Of a DNA stretch of 64,000 nucleotides, positions 16,679 through 25,752 are shown piece by piece. The notes beneath the pieces are model-generated. The model was given only the letters and a program-made list of their open reading frames with translations. It was not told where the DNA came from and searched no databases. The first letter of the stretch is position 1. Every line of letters begins with the position of its first letter. The stretch comes from Actinoplanes campanulatus (GTDB lineage Bacteria; Actinomycetota; Actinomycetes; Mycobacteriales; Micromonosporaceae). The translations under genes and the position numbers were made by a program. The stretch covers positions 62,001-126,000 of the forward strand of contig NZ_BMPW01000013.1 in the NCBI RefSeq assembly GCF_014647795.1. The letters are read 5' to 3'.

Positions 16679-17359
16679 TCACCTGGCTGGGATCACCAGG
16701 CCGGTTTCGTAGGCGACGATGACGAGCTGGGCTCGGTCGCGCGCCTGTAGCTTGGCGAGCAGCCGCCCGATGTGGGTTTTTACCGTGGCGAGGCTGAGCT
16801 GCAGGTGTGACGCGATCTCCAGGTTGGAGAGGCCGCTGCCGACCAGAAACAGCACTTCACATTCGCGATCGGTGACGTTCTCCAGGTCGGTGGAGGGTCG
16901 TCCGGCAGGCTCGGGCAGACCGGCGAAGTGCGCGATCAGCCTCCGGGTGATCGCCGGCGCGAGTAGCGCGTCGCCGTCGGCGACCACCCGGACAGCAGTG
17001 ATCAGGTCGGCTGGCACCACATCCTTGAGAAGGAAGCCACTGGCACCGGCCCGCAATGCGGCGAAGACATACTCGTCGTAGTCGAACGTGGTGAGGATGA
17101 GGACCCTGGTCCCCGGGTTGGCGGCCGAACCGCAGATCCGGCGGGTGGCCTCGATCCCGTCCATGTCCGGCATGCGGATATCCATCAGGATGACATCCGG
17201 CTTCTCCTGCCGTGCCAGCGTGACCGCCTCCTCTCCGGTGCCGGCCTCGCCGACCACCACCAGGTCGGGCGTGGTGTCGAGGAGCAGCCGAAAGCTGGCT
17301 CTCAACAGCGCCTGATCATCGACGATCAGCACCCGGATCGGCGTCCCCGGGGCGGTCAC
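16679..17359 (-). CDS. LuxR-family response regulator
   Basis: 226-aa regulator. Receiver domain with D60 in VILMDIRMPDMDG and K112 in GFLLKDVVPADL; LuxR helix-turn-helix at about 160-215 (NVTDRECEVLFLVGSGLSNL). The reading frame stays open far upstream, but the true start is GTG at 17359, which overlaps the kinase stop (GTGA). It forms a two-component pair with the kinase at 17356-18516 and probably controls the divergent ABC exporter genes at 18697. Confidence 0.92.
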   Translation of the reverse strand: MTAPGTPIRVLIVDDQALLRASFRLLLDTTPDLVVVGEAGTGEEAVTLARQEKPDVILMDIRMPDMDGIEATRRICGSAANPGTRVLILTTFDYDEYVFAALRAGASGFLLKDVVPADLITAVRVVADGDALLAPAITRRLIAHFAGLPEPAGRPSTDLENVTDRECEVLFLVGSGLSNLEIASHLQLSLATVKTHIGRLLAKLQARDRAQLVIVAYETGLVIPAR

Positions 17360-18516
17360 GACGGTGATCCGTACGGCAGGGTTGCGACGACGGCGTAACC
17401 GCCCCCGGGACGCGGGCCGGCGCTGAACGTGCCGCCATGGGCCGCGACGCGTTCCCGCATCCCGGCGAGGCCTGTCCCGCCGACCGCCGGAGCGGGATGC
17501 CGTCTGCCGTCGTCGGTGACCTCGATCCGCAGGTGGTCGACGGCACCCAGGACGTCGACCCGGCACGTCGCCGGGGCGGCATGCCGGACCACGTTGGTCA
17601 GCGACTCCTGGACGATGCGGTAGGCGGCCAGCGCGACCGGCTCGGGAAGGTCCCGGCTCCCGTGGACGTCCAGGTCCACCGCCACCCCGGCGGCCTGGGC
17701 ACGGTCGGCGAGCCCGGTGAGGTCCCGCAGAGTCGGGGCCACGTCGTACACCGGCTCGGTCCGCAACGCGCCGACCGTCCGCCGTAACTCGGCAAGCGCG
17801 CTCCGGCTCGCCGACTCGATCACCTCGAGGGCGGCGAGCGCCTCCTCCGGCCGCTGCCGGGCGACGTGGTTGGCGACGCCCGCCTTCACCGCGATCAGGC
17901 TCAGGCTGTGCCCGACCGCGTCGTGCATCTCCCGGGCGATCCGCAGTCTTTCCTCGGCGACCGCCCGGGCGGTCGCCTGCGCGGCTGTCAGCTCGGAGTG
18001 GCGTCGCCGCTCCCGCAGCGTCCATCCGACAGCCCAGCTGGCGCCACACACCAGCGTGGTGAACGCCATCCCGGCGAGCCCGGGATTCTCCGGTGTCCGG
18101 GTCCCATACCAACTTCCGAACACCACACCGCAGAGCAACAGCGCCGACGCACCCAGGGCCGTCCACTGCCCTCGCGAGCCGGCCACGTGACGGCCGACGT
18201 TGTAGAGCGCGGCGCCGACGACGAGCAGCGGAGCGGGCGAGGCGTAATCCGGGATGATCCCGGTGCCCAGGAGCGCGGTCGTGGCCACCGCGACGGCGAC
18301 GGCCACCGAGACCGGCCACCGGCGCCGGACGGCGAGCGGCGCGCTGATCACGGTCGCCGCGACCACGGCCAGCCAGCCTGGTTCCGCCAGCCGGTCCGCT
18401 CGGGTCTCCGCCGCCGCATACCAGCACAGCACACCGGCACCGGCGGCGAGTGAGAGATCCGCGGCCAAACGCGCCACCGGACCGGGGCGCAGTGTCAGGA
18501 ACGACGAAGCGGGCAC
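17356..18516 (-). CDS. Sensor histidine kinase (HisKA_3)
   Basis: 386-aa membrane kinase. The first about 165 residues hold four to five hydrophobic helices with little extracytoplasmic sequence. HisKA_3 motif EMHDAVGHSLSLIAVKAG contains H198, followed by a HATPase domain ending GGTGLAGMRERV. Kinases with such a compact membrane sensor next to an ABC exporter often respond to envelope stress or peptides, partly through the transporter; that role is an inference here. Divergent from the ABC genes with a 180-bp shared control region. Confidence 0.9.
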   Translation of the reverse strand: MPASSFLTLRPGPVARLAADLSLAAGAGVLCWYAAAETRADRLAEPGWLAVVAATVISAPLAVRRRWPVSVAVAVAVATTALLGTGIIPDYASPAPLLVVGAALYNVGRHVAGSRGQWTALGASALLLCGVVFGSWYGTRTPENPGLAGMAFTTLVCGASWAVGWTLRERRRHSELTAAQATARAVAEERLRIAREMHDAVGHSLSLIAVKAGVANHVARQRPEEALAALEVIESASRSALAELRRTVGALRTEPVYDVAPTLRDLTGLADRAQAAGVAVDLDVHGSRDLPEPVALAAYRIVQESLTNVVRHAAPATCRVDVLGAVDHLRIEVTDDGRRHPAPAVGGTGLAGMRERVAAHGGTFSAGPRPGGGYAVVATLPYGSPS

Positions 18517-18696
18517 GGAGCGAGCGTAGCCATCGACGTCGCCGGAGCGCGTCGGTCCACAGTCGGTCAGACCCTGGTATGACCTGGCGCTTCACGCCCA
18601 CCCGTGGTCGGACGCCGCAAATCGGCCCACGGCCCGACGACTTCCGCGCACCGAGCCGCGAACCTCGATTCCAGCACCGCGACCCGAGGAGAGGGC

Positions 18697-19422
18697 ATGA
18701 CAGTCCGGTTGGATGACGTGGGCAAGACGTATGACGGTGGCGCCGGCCCGGTGACCGCGCTCGACGGGGTGACCGCCACTTTCGACGAGGGCACCTTCAC
18801 CGCGGTGATGGGGCCCTCGGGCTCCGGCAAGTCGACCCTTCTGCACTGCGCGGCCGGGCTGGAGCCGCCGACATCGGGAGCAGTGACGATCGCCGGGACG
18901 CGCCTGGGAGAGCTGGACGAGACCGCGCTGACCAGGCTGCGACGGGACCGGGTCGGCTTCGTCTTCCAGGATTTCAATCTGGTGTCCTCGCTGACCGCCG
19001 CACAGAACGTCGCTTTGCCACTACGGCTCGCCGGACGGCGGGCCGACAGCGAACGGGTGCGGGCGGCCCTCGCCGAGGTCGGGCTAGCGGACCGGATCGG
19101 GCACCGCCCGCGCGAGCTCTCCGGAGGCCAGCAGCAGCGGGTTGCGATCGCCCGGGCCCTGTTCACCAGGCCGGCGGTGCTGTTCGCCGACGAGCCGACC
19201 GGCGCTCTCGACAACCGCACCTCCCATCAGGTCCTGACGCTGCTGCGTGAGCTGGTCGACCGGCACGGGCGCACGGTGGTCATGGTGACCCACGATCCGG
19301 TGTCGGCCGCTGTCGCCGATAGAGTGGTGCTCATGGTGGACGGGCGGATCACCGACGAGTTGACGGGTGTGGACGCGGCCGGTGTGGCGGACCGGATGAC
19401 CGCGCTGGAGCGGTCGTGCTGA
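18697..19422 (+). CDS. ABC transporter ATP-binding protein (LolD/MacB/BceA-like)
   Basis: 241-aa ATPase with Walker [10 protein letters not shown], signature LSGGQQQRV, Walker [13 protein letters not shown] and H-loop VTHD. The frame is open further upstream, but ATG at 18697 with GAGGAGAGGG just before it is the natural start. It is paired with the FtsX-like permease that overlaps its last seven bases. The group is typical of exporters for antimicrobial peptides or lipoproteins. Confidence 0.93.
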   Translation: MTVRLDDVGKTYDGGAGPVTALDGVTATFDEGTFTAVMGPSGSGKSTLLHCAAGLEPPTSGAVTIAGTRLGELDETALTRLRRDRVGFVFQDFNLVSSLTAAQNVALPLRLAGRRADSERVRAALAEVGLADRIGHRPRELSGGQQQRVAIARALFTRPAVLFADEPTGALDNRTSHQVLTLLRELVDRHGRTVVMVTHDPVSAAVADRVVLMVDGRITDELTGVDAAGVADRMTALERSC

Positions 19423-21662
19423 CCCGGGGCCGGGCCGGCACATTCGTCGCGGTCCTGATCGGCACGTTCATCGTCACCACGTTCCTGCTGCTGCTGACGT
19501 CGGGCCGGCCACGAGTTCCGGATCGCTTCGCCGGCTCCGCCGCCGTGGTGCAGAGCCCGGCGCCGGACAACCGGCCCGACGAGTTCGCCGAGCCGGTGCC
19601 CTGGCCGGCCGAAACCGTGGCGTCGCTGGTGGAGCGCCTTCGTGCGGTGCCCGGAGTCACCGGTGTGACCGTCGACCGCGACTTCTACGCGCAGCCGGTG
19701 CTCGACGGCCGCGCGGTCGCCGACAGCATTCACGGGCACGCCTGGCACGGGACGGACCAGGCCGGGGCCGTCGTCGACCGAGAGCTGGGTGTCGCGGTCG
19801 GCGAATCGATGACCCTGCTGACCGGGGCCGGTCCGGAGCAGTGGCTGGTCACCGGGCACACCGACTGGCCGGGCGTCCATCTGCCGGAGGCGGCGGCGGG
19901 TCGCTTGGCACCGGGGGTCCGGGCGATCAGCGTCGAGGGAGCCGCGGATCCGGTGGCGCTCCAGGCCGCGGTCGGTGCCTACGGGACCGTGCTGACCGGC
20001 GACGAGCGAGGGCTCGCCGAGCCGCGATCCGACGCCCGGACTCGCTGGATCGGCATGCAGATCCTCACCGCGACCGCCGCGGTCGCGGGGTTCGCGTGTG
20101 TGTTCCTGGTGGCGTCGACGTCCGCCTACGAGGTGAACCAGCGCCGGTGCGAGATCGGCTTGCTTCGAGCGGTGGGCGCCACTCCGCGGCAGGTCCGCGC
20201 CATGCTCTACCGGTCGGCACTGCTGCTCGGTGCCGTGGCGTCAGCGGTGGGTTTGCTTCTGGGGTCGCTTGCCGCCGTGCCACTGGCCGCTGTCCTGGTG
20301 GCGGCCGGTCTGGAGCCGGCCGGATACACGGTGCGCTGGGACCCGGGAGTGCTCGCCGCAGCACTCGCCGTCGGCCCGCTGCTGTCGCTGGCCGGCACCA
20401 TGACCGCGGCGCGCCGCGTGTCACGGGTCGGTCCTCTGGAGGCGCTGCGGGTCGCCGAACTGGAGCAACGCGCGATGAGCCGCGTGCGCTGGGCGTTCGG
20501 GTCGGTCGCCGGCGCCGCCGCGGTCACTGCCGGCGCCGCGGCGGCGGCCTCCGGTGACATGCGGGAGTTCGGGACGTACGCCCTGCTCGGCGCGATGGCG
20601 TTGATCGCGGCGTTCGCGCTGCTCGCACCGGCCGTGGTGCCCGCGTTGATCCGGATGCTGCTCGCACCGCTCTCGGGGGTCATCACCACCCTGGCGCGGG
20701 AGAGTGCCCGGACCGCCGTGCGGCGCACCGCATCGACCGCCGCACCCGTGCTGTTCACCGTGGCATTCGCGGTGTTCGTCACCGGCACGGTCCAGACCTC
20801 GAACGCCGCCTTCGACTCGGAGCGCGCGGCCACCGTCCCGGCGGGACAGATCCTGGTGCCGGACGGCACTCCCGGCCTGCACGACGGTGTCGCGCCCGAA
20901 GCCCCACTCGACACCACCGCCTACCTCGGCCAGCGTGCCGTGACCGTCATCGGCGACGAGCGGGTCGCCCAGGGGACGGCCCTGGTCGCGGGGACGGAGA
21001 CGGAGCGGGGCGCCTCGGTTCCCGGCCAGGTCATCGTGACGTTCGACGACGGATCGACCGAGACACTGCGGGTGACCGGGACAGCACCACCAGGCCCGTT
21101 CACGTCCGGATTGATCGTGGCTCGCGACACGGTCCGGAAGCACGATCCGTCAGCGCTCGCTCCCGCGGCCTATCCGGCGCCGGACAGCGCGCCCGGTCCC
21201 GGAGCCCGGAAGGCGGCGCCGGCCGACCTGGCCCGCCAGATCGAGGCTGAGGACGACCGGCTGATCGGCGTCTTCACCCTTCTGCTGCTTGCCGTCTCGG
21301 CCGGTGCCGGGGCGATCACCGTGGCCAACACGCTGCTCATGACGGCCCGACACCGGCGTTCCGACTATCGGGCGCTTCGGTTGGCCGGCGCGACCCGCGG
21401 CCAGGTTCTCCGGGCGGTGGCCCTGGAGACCACCTTGGCCGTGGCGATCGGCTCCCTGCTGGGCGGCACCGCGGGGTTGATCGCGATCGCCGGATCGGCG
21501 CGTTCCCTCAGCGCCCAGACCGGCCAGGACGTGCCGGTCCTGGTGTCGTGGCCGGTTCTCGCCGCCACCGTGCTGACGTGCCTGCTTCTCGCTGTCGGCG
21601 CCGCCACCATCCCGGCCGCCCGCCTGGTCCGCCGCCAATCGTCGGCCGGCCTGGCGACCTGA
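19416..21662 (+). CDS. FtsX/MacB-type ABC transporter permease
   Basis: 748-aa permease with one N-terminal transmembrane helix, a large extracytoplasmic region (about 35-210), a first FtsX domain of three helices (about 215-340), a second helix cluster at about 400-470, another extracytoplasmic stretch and a final FtsX domain (about 610-745). The motif RRCEIGLLRAVGATPRQVRAM is typical of FtsX domains. GTG start at 19416 lies within the end of the ATPase gene. The two-FtsX layout matches actinobacterial antimicrobial-peptide or lipid exporters; the substrate is unknown. Confidence 0.88.
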   Translation: MLTRGRAGTFVAVLIGTFIVTTFLLLLTSGRPRVPDRFAGSAAVVQSPAPDNRPDEFAEPVPWPAETVASLVERLRAVPGVTGVTVDRDFYAQPVLDGRAVADSIHGHAWHGTDQAGAVVDRELGVAVGESMTLLTGAGPEQWLVTGHTDWPGVHLPEAAAGRLAPGVRAISVEGAADPVALQAAVGAYGTVLTGDERGLAEPRSDARTRWIGMQILTATAAVAGFACVFLVASTSAYEVNQRRCEIGLLRAVGATPRQVRAMLYRSALLLGAVASAVGLLLGSLAAVPLAAVLVAAGLEPAGYTVRWDPGVLAAALAVGPLLSLAGTMTAARRVSRVGPLEALRVAELEQRAMSRVRWAFGSVAGAAAVTAGAAAAASGDMREFGTYALLGAMALIAAFALLAPAVVPALIRMLLAPLSGVITTLARESARTAVRRTASTAAPVLFTVAFAVFVTGTVQTSNAAFDSERAATVPAGQILVPDGTPGLHDGVAPEAPLDTTAYLGQRAVTVIGDERVAQGTALVAGTETERGASVPGQVIVTFDDGSTETLRVTGTAPPGPFTSGLIVARDTVRKHDPSALAPAAYPAPDSAPGPGARKAAPADLARQIEAEDDRLIGVFTLLLLAVSAGAGAITVANTLLMTARHRRSDYRALRLAGATRGQVLRAVALETTLAVAIGSLLGGTAGLIAIAGSARSLSAQTGQDVPVLVSWPVLAATVLTCLLLAVGAATIPAARLVRRQSSAGLAT

Positions 21663-21911
21663 CGAGTGACGTGTGATGCCAGTGGTCAGCCGGCGCAGTG
21701 AAATGGCGTACCCCGAAGTGATCCTGGTAGCGGGCCGGCGTCAAGAGGGGCGGCGCAGCGGGAAGGCTGTGCTGTGGCGAAGAGAGAAGGACGGGGTGGG
21801 ACGACGGTGGTGCGGGGCTCGTGCAGCGCCCGTCCGGACTGAGGGCGGAGGCATGTCCGATGTGCCGTGTGGGACGGATGGGGGGCTCGCATTACGGGTG
21901 CGCCTGGCGGG

Positions 21912-21917
21912 TATAAC
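21912..21917 (+). promoter_or_regulatory. -10 element for a leaderless Ser/Thr kinase mRNA
   Basis: TATAAC followed by 7 bases and ATG at 21925, with no RBS. This decides the start: the open frame extends 84 codons further upstream, but the upstream ATG codons have no well-spaced RBS. Confidence 0.5.
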
Positions 21918-21924
21918 GGTGCGC

Positions 21925-24321
21925 ATGCCTGATGCGCCTGTGCTCCTCGCCGGACGGTACCGGCTGGGCGAGAGCCTCGGCCGCGGAGGAATGGGGCAGG
22001 TTCGGCTCGCCCGGGACGAGACCCTGCAGCGGGACGTCGCGATCAAGGAGATCGACCAGCCGCTCGGTGGGGACGGCGCGAGTTCCGCTCGGCGCACGCT
22101 CCGGGAGGCGCGCGCGGCGGCCCGGATCAGTCACCCCAACGTCGTCCAGGTGTACGACGTGCTGCAACTCGCCGACCGCACCTGGATCGTCATGGAGTAC
22201 GTGCCGTCACGGTCGCTGCGGGAGGAGATCGCCGAGCAGGGGCGGCTGGATCCGTACCGGGTGGCGAGGATCGGCCTGGACCTCCTCGCCGCCCTGCGTA
22301 CCGCACACCGGCTCGGTGTGGAGCACCGCGACGTGAAACCGGCGAACGTGCTGCTCGCCGACAACGGACGGGTGCTGCTCACCGACTTCGGCATCGCGGC
22401 CGTCGACGACGACGGAGTGATCAGCCGTTCCGACATCCTGGTCGGTTCGCCGCAGTTCATGGCCCCGGAGCGGGCGCAGAGCGGAGCCAGCGGCCGGGAG
22501 GCCGATCTGTGGTCGCTCGGCGCGACGCTGTACGCGGCCATCGAGGGCCACGCGCCCTACCAGCGAGGTTCCACCATGGCAACCCTCGCCGCCCTGGCCA
22601 CCGAGGAGCCTGACCCGCCGAAGCACGCTGGTCCGCTTCGGCCGCTGCTCGACGGTCTGCTCAGGAAGAATCCGGCCATCCGCCTCACCGCGGAGGACGC
22701 CGAAAGCCGTCTCCGCGCCATCCTCGCCAACCTGTCGCCGGACAGCAGCCGTGGCATGGCCGGACCGATCCGGCGGGCTACCGGCAGAGTTCCCCACCCA
22801 CGGGCCGCGAGCGATCCACTGCCGGCCGCAGGCGCGGCCGGCGCGACCGGAGAGGGCGAGCCCGGCGGCGGTCGGGCGTCCGTGGCCGCCACCGGACCGC
22901 ATCGCGAGGCGGTAGCGGCGGCCGGGCAACCTCCCGCGGCCATGGGTGAAGGCGGCACAGCGGGGTCGAACGATGTCCAGGCTCCGGTGGTCGTGGATGA
23001 CGGTGGTGCGGCGGCGTCAGATGTCGCCCACACTTCGGCGGCCGAGGAAGGAGCTACCGCCGGTGGCGCTCAGGCATCCGAGGACGAGGCACTGTCCGAC
23101 AGGGGCGCCAACGTCGTGGGCCTGGGCGCAGCAGTTGCGGGCGGCACCAAGGAGGCCGGCCGGTCGGAGGACGCCGCGGGGCCGGGGCTCGAGGCGGCGC
23201 TCGGTGCGGGTGGCGGGCCGGGGGACGCTGCGGGGCCGGGGCTCGAGGCGGCGCTCGATGCGGGTGGCGGGCCGGGGGACGCTGCGGGGCCGGGGCTTGA
23301 CGCGCCGCTCGATGTGGATGGCGGGCCGGGGGACGCTGCGGCGTCAGGGCTTGACGCGGCGCTCGATGTGGGCGGCCGATCGATGGACGCTGCGGGAAAG
23401 GGCGCCCGAGAGCCAGACACGGTGGTAGACGGAGCCCCGCCCGGCGGAGCCGCGCTTGACGGCGGCGCGTCCGGCGGCGGCGCGGACGATGGGTCCGGCG
23501 CTGCGGAGGCTCCTACCAGGGTCGATGGCGAGCCGGTGAGTGGGGCGAACCGTGTGGGCGGCGGCGTGTCCCGAGGAGTGGCGACAATCCAGGGCGCGGC
23601 CGGTCGTGGCGAGCTGTCGACGGTTCGGACGGCGCCCGGCCGGCCTCGTCGCCTGATTCTGGTGGCCGCGGCGATCGTCGTGGTCCTTCTGGCCGGGGGG
23701 ATCTGGCTCATCACCGGCCGGGGCGGCGGAACCCCGGCGGCGGACGAGAAGGAGGCGGGCGCTACCGCTACGGCGGGCACCCCCGAAGCGGCTCCGTCGC
23801 GGGCCCCGGAGAGCGCGCCGGCCACCCAGAACGCTCAGGCGCCGTCACCATCGCCGTCTCCGGAGGAGGGGGACGGGCGACCGGTGCTGCCGGCCGGCTG
23901 GGAGCTGTACACGGACAGGACGGGTTTCTCGCTGTACGTGCCGAAGGGCTGGAGGCGGACGAAGGAGGGCACGATCGTCTACTTCCGTGGGGACGGCAAG
24001 GTTCTCGGCATCGATCAGACGAACAAGCCTCGGTCGAACCCGGTGGCCGATTGGCGTGGGCAGGCCCGGAACCGGGTGTCGGGAGGCGACTTCCCGGGTT
24101 ACCGGGAGGTGAAGATCGCGGCGGTGGACTACTTCCGGAAGGCCGCCGACTGGGAGTTCACCTTCGACCGCGGCGGTGCCCGCCAGCATGTCAACAACCG
24201 CGGCACGGTGGTACGTGACGACAAGGCCTACGGCTTCTACTGGCAGACCCGCGACGACGTCTGGGACGAGTCCCGCAGGGATCTCCAGTTGGTGTTCGAC
24301 AGTTTCCGGCCGGCGCAGTGA
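21925..24321 (+). CDS. Transmembrane serine/threonine protein kinase (PknB-like)
   Basis: 798 aa from the chosen start. Kinase domain at 10-275: glycine loop LGRGGMGQV, VAIK K41, HRDVKPANVLL (catalytic D136), DFG D154, APE at MAPERAQ. A 300-residue Ala/Gly/Asp-rich juxtamembrane linker includes four 18-residue repeats. One transmembrane helix at about 576-596 (LILVAAAIVVVLLAGGIWLI) leads through a Pro/Ser linker to an extracytoplasmic domain of about 150 residues beginning with LPAGWELYTDRTGFSLYVPKG. I do not recognise a PASTA domain. It would phosphorylate cytosolic targets in response to an external cue. Confidence 0.9.
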   Translation: MPDAPVLLAGRYRLGESLGRGGMGQVRLARDETLQRDVAIKEIDQPLGGDGASSARRTLREARAAARISHPNVVQVYDVLQLADRTWIVMEYVPSRSLREEIAEQGRLDPYRVARIGLDLLAALRTAHRLGVEHRDVKPANVLLADNGRVLLTDFGIAAVDDDGVISRSDILVGSPQFMAPERAQSGASGREADLWSLGATLYAAIEGHAPYQRGSTMATLAALATEEPDPPKHAGPLRPLLDGLLRKNPAIRLTAEDAESRLRAILANLSPDSSRGMAGPIRRATGRVPHPRAASDPLPAAGAAGATGEGEPGGGRASVAATGPHREAVAAAGQPPAAMGEGGTAGSNDVQAPVVVDDGGAAASDVAHTSAAEEGATAGGAQASEDEALSDRGANVVGLGAAVAGGTKEAGRSEDAAGPGLEAALGAGGGPGDAAGPGLEAALDAGGGPGDAAGPGLDAPLDVDGGPGDAAASGLDAALDVGGRSMDAAGKGAREPDTVVDGAPPGGAALDGGASGGGADDGSGAAEAPTRVDGEPVSGANRVGGGVSRGVATIQGAAGRGELSTVRTAPGRPRRLILVAAAIVVVLLAGGIWLITGRGGGTPAADEKEAGATATAGTPEAAPSRAPESAPATQNAQAPSPSPSPEEGDGRPVLPAGWELYTDRTGFSLYVPKGWRRTKEGTIVYFRGDGKVLGIDQTNKPRSNPVADWRGQARNRVSGGDFPGYREVKIAAVDYFRKAADWEFTFDRGGARQHVNNRGTVVRDDKAYGFYWQTRDDVWDESRRDLQLVFDSFRPAQ
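23170..23385 (+). repeat. 54-bp coding tandem repeat (x4)
   Basis: Four units of 54 bases encode 18-residue repeats related to DAAGPGLEAALDAGGGPG in the kinase linker. Units 1 and 2 are nearly identical; later ones diverge. Confidence 0.88.
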
Positions 24322-24358
24322 CCGGCGGGGCGCGGGGACGGGAACGGGATGGCGAAGG

Positions 24359-25693
24359 TCAACGGGGGATCGGCCGGGCCGCCGCCTGAGCGGCCCTGGC
24401 CAAATGGTCCGCCACCGCCGCGTGGTCTTCGGTGACCAGCCCGACGGTCACCCGGAGGTGCGGCGTCATGCCCGGCCCGACCGCGAAGGCGATGCCTGCG
24501 GCGGCCCCGATTCCGGCGCTGGCCAGGCTCAGCAACGCGGCCTGCTCGTCGGCGACCGGCAGCCAGATGTTGAGGCCCTCGCCGGGCGGCAGTTCGATGC
24601 CCGACGCCGCGAGGCCGGTGGTGATCAGGCGCCGCCGTCGGGCGTACTCGTCCCGGGCGGCGCGCACGGCCGCGATCGACGCCGGGTCGGTGAGCAGGCT
24701 GAGCAGGAGGTGTTGCAGGAGCCGGCTGGTCCACCCCTGGCCGAGCAGTCGCCGCTCCAGGATCGGGTCGAGGACGGTGGCCGGCCCGCTCACCGCCGCG
24801 AGCCGCAGGTCGGGCCCGTGCGACTTGGAGAAGCTGCGCACGTGCACGGTCTGCCGGGGCAGCCTGGACCCCATCGACAGGAGCGGCCCGGATGCCAGGT
24901 CACCGGCGGAATCGTCCTCCACCACGTACACCTCGGGATGTTGAGCGAGAACCTCGGCGAGCGCGCCGGCCCGCGACGGTGACCACGACGCGCCGGTGGG
25001 GTTGAGGGCCCGGGGTTGCAGGAAGACGGCGGCGGGCCGCCGGGCCAGGCCCGCGGCGAGCTGGTCCGGCAGCATGCCGGAGGCGTCGGTGCCGACGCCG
25101 GCCACTGTCACGCCGAGCGTTTCGAGCAGGTCGAGCAGCGGGGGGAAGCAGGGGTTCTCGACGAGGGCCAGGTCGCCGAGGCGCAGCAGCGTGGAGGCCA
25201 CGTGGTCGATGGCGTCCATCGCCCCGTCGAAGATCGCGAGACGTTCGGCGGGGTACGGCCACCGCTCCCGCAGCAGCGCGCCCAGCTCGGGCAGAACCGG
25301 CTCGTCGAGGTAGCTGGTCGGCGCCGGGGACAGTCCGTGCAGCGCGGGGATCGGGGGCAGGAGCCGTGGATCCGGCACGCCGGTCGACAGGTCGAGCCCG
25401 AATCCGGTGGTCTGCCGCAGGGCGGCCCGGTAGCGCCCGGGCCCACCGGCGCCGGGGGTGGCGACGACCGTGCCGCGTCGTCCGTCGGTGCGGATGGTGC
25501 CGGCCCGTCGCAGCAGTTGCCACGCCGCGTTGACCGTGCTGGGGGAGAGGTGCAGTTCGGCCGCGACCGAGCGCACGGGCGGCAGTTTCGTGCCTCCGGT
25601 GAGGGCGCCCTCGCCGACGGCGCGGCTTACCGCCTCGGCGAGACCGCGTGCGCCGGGTTCGGCCAACCGCTCGATGACGGCCTGGTAGAACAT
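24359..25693 (-). CDS. MocR-type (GntR/aminotransferase) transcriptional regulator
   Basis: 444 aa. N-terminal GntR winged helix (LPPVRSVAAELHLSPSTVNAAW), then a class I/II aminotransferase-like domain with PLP-binding lysine in VRSFSKSHGPDLRLA. MocR proteins bind PLP adducts and regulate GABA, taurine, beta-alanine or PLP genes. The divergent neighbour is mmsA followed by an aminotransferase, so beta-alanine/amine control is likely. ATG at 25693 has a -10 (TACTGT) six bases upstream, suggesting a leaderless start; a GTG at 25738 in frame would overlap the promoter and is less likely. Confidence 0.85.
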   Translation of the reverse strand: MFYQAVIERLAEPGARGLAEAVSRAVGEGALTGGTKLPPVRSVAAELHLSPSTVNAAWQLLRRAGTIRTDGRRGTVVATPGAGGPGRYRAALRQTTGFGLDLSTGVPDPRLLPPIPALHGLSPAPTSYLDEPVLPELGALLRERWPYPAERLAIFDGAMDAIDHVASTLLRLGDLALVENPCFPPLLDLLETLGVTVAGVGTDASGMLPDQLAAGLARRPAAVFLQPRALNPTGASWSPSRAGALAEVLAQHPEVYVVEDDSAGDLASGPLLSMGSRLPRQTVHVRSFSKSHGPDLRLAAVSGPATVLDPILERRLLGQGWTSRLLQHLLLSLLTDPASIAAVRAARDEYARRRRLITTGLAASGIELPPGEGLNIWLPVADEQAALLSLASAGIGAAAGIAFAVGPGMTPHLRVTVGLVTEDHAAVADHLARAAQAAARPIPR

Positions 25694-25696
25694 TTT

Positions 25697-25738
25697 GTGA
25701 CAGTACAACCGGAGCATTGTTCGGTCTAGTGCCGTCAC
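25697..25738. promoter_or_regulatory. Candidate MocR operator (inverted GTGAC/GTCAC)
   Basis: GTGAC at 25697-25701 and GTCAC at 25734-25738 flank the two face-to-face promoters. Separation is 32 bases, about three helical turns, which could suit a dimeric regulator, but the half-sites are short. Confidence 0.35.
25700..25728 (-). promoter_or_regulatory. Promoter of the MocR gene
   Basis: Minus-strand -35 TAGACC (25723-25728), 17-bp spacer, -10 TACTGT (25700-25705), then 6 bases to the ATG. Confidence 0.5.
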
Positions 25739-25745
25739 ATAACCT
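25717..25745 (+). promoter_or_regulatory. Promoter of mmsA
   Basis: -35 TTGTTC (25717-25722), 17-bp spacer, -10 TAACCT (25740-25745), then 7 bases to the ATG at 25753, a leaderless layout. It overlaps the opposing MocR promoter. Confidence 0.45.
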
Positions 25746-25752
25746 CGGCGGC

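Noticed and set aside
16679-18601. 640-codon ORF as a single protein
   Set aside because: The N-terminal two-thirds is a shadow of the histidine kinase; the real response regulator starts at GTG 17359 in a GTGA overlap.
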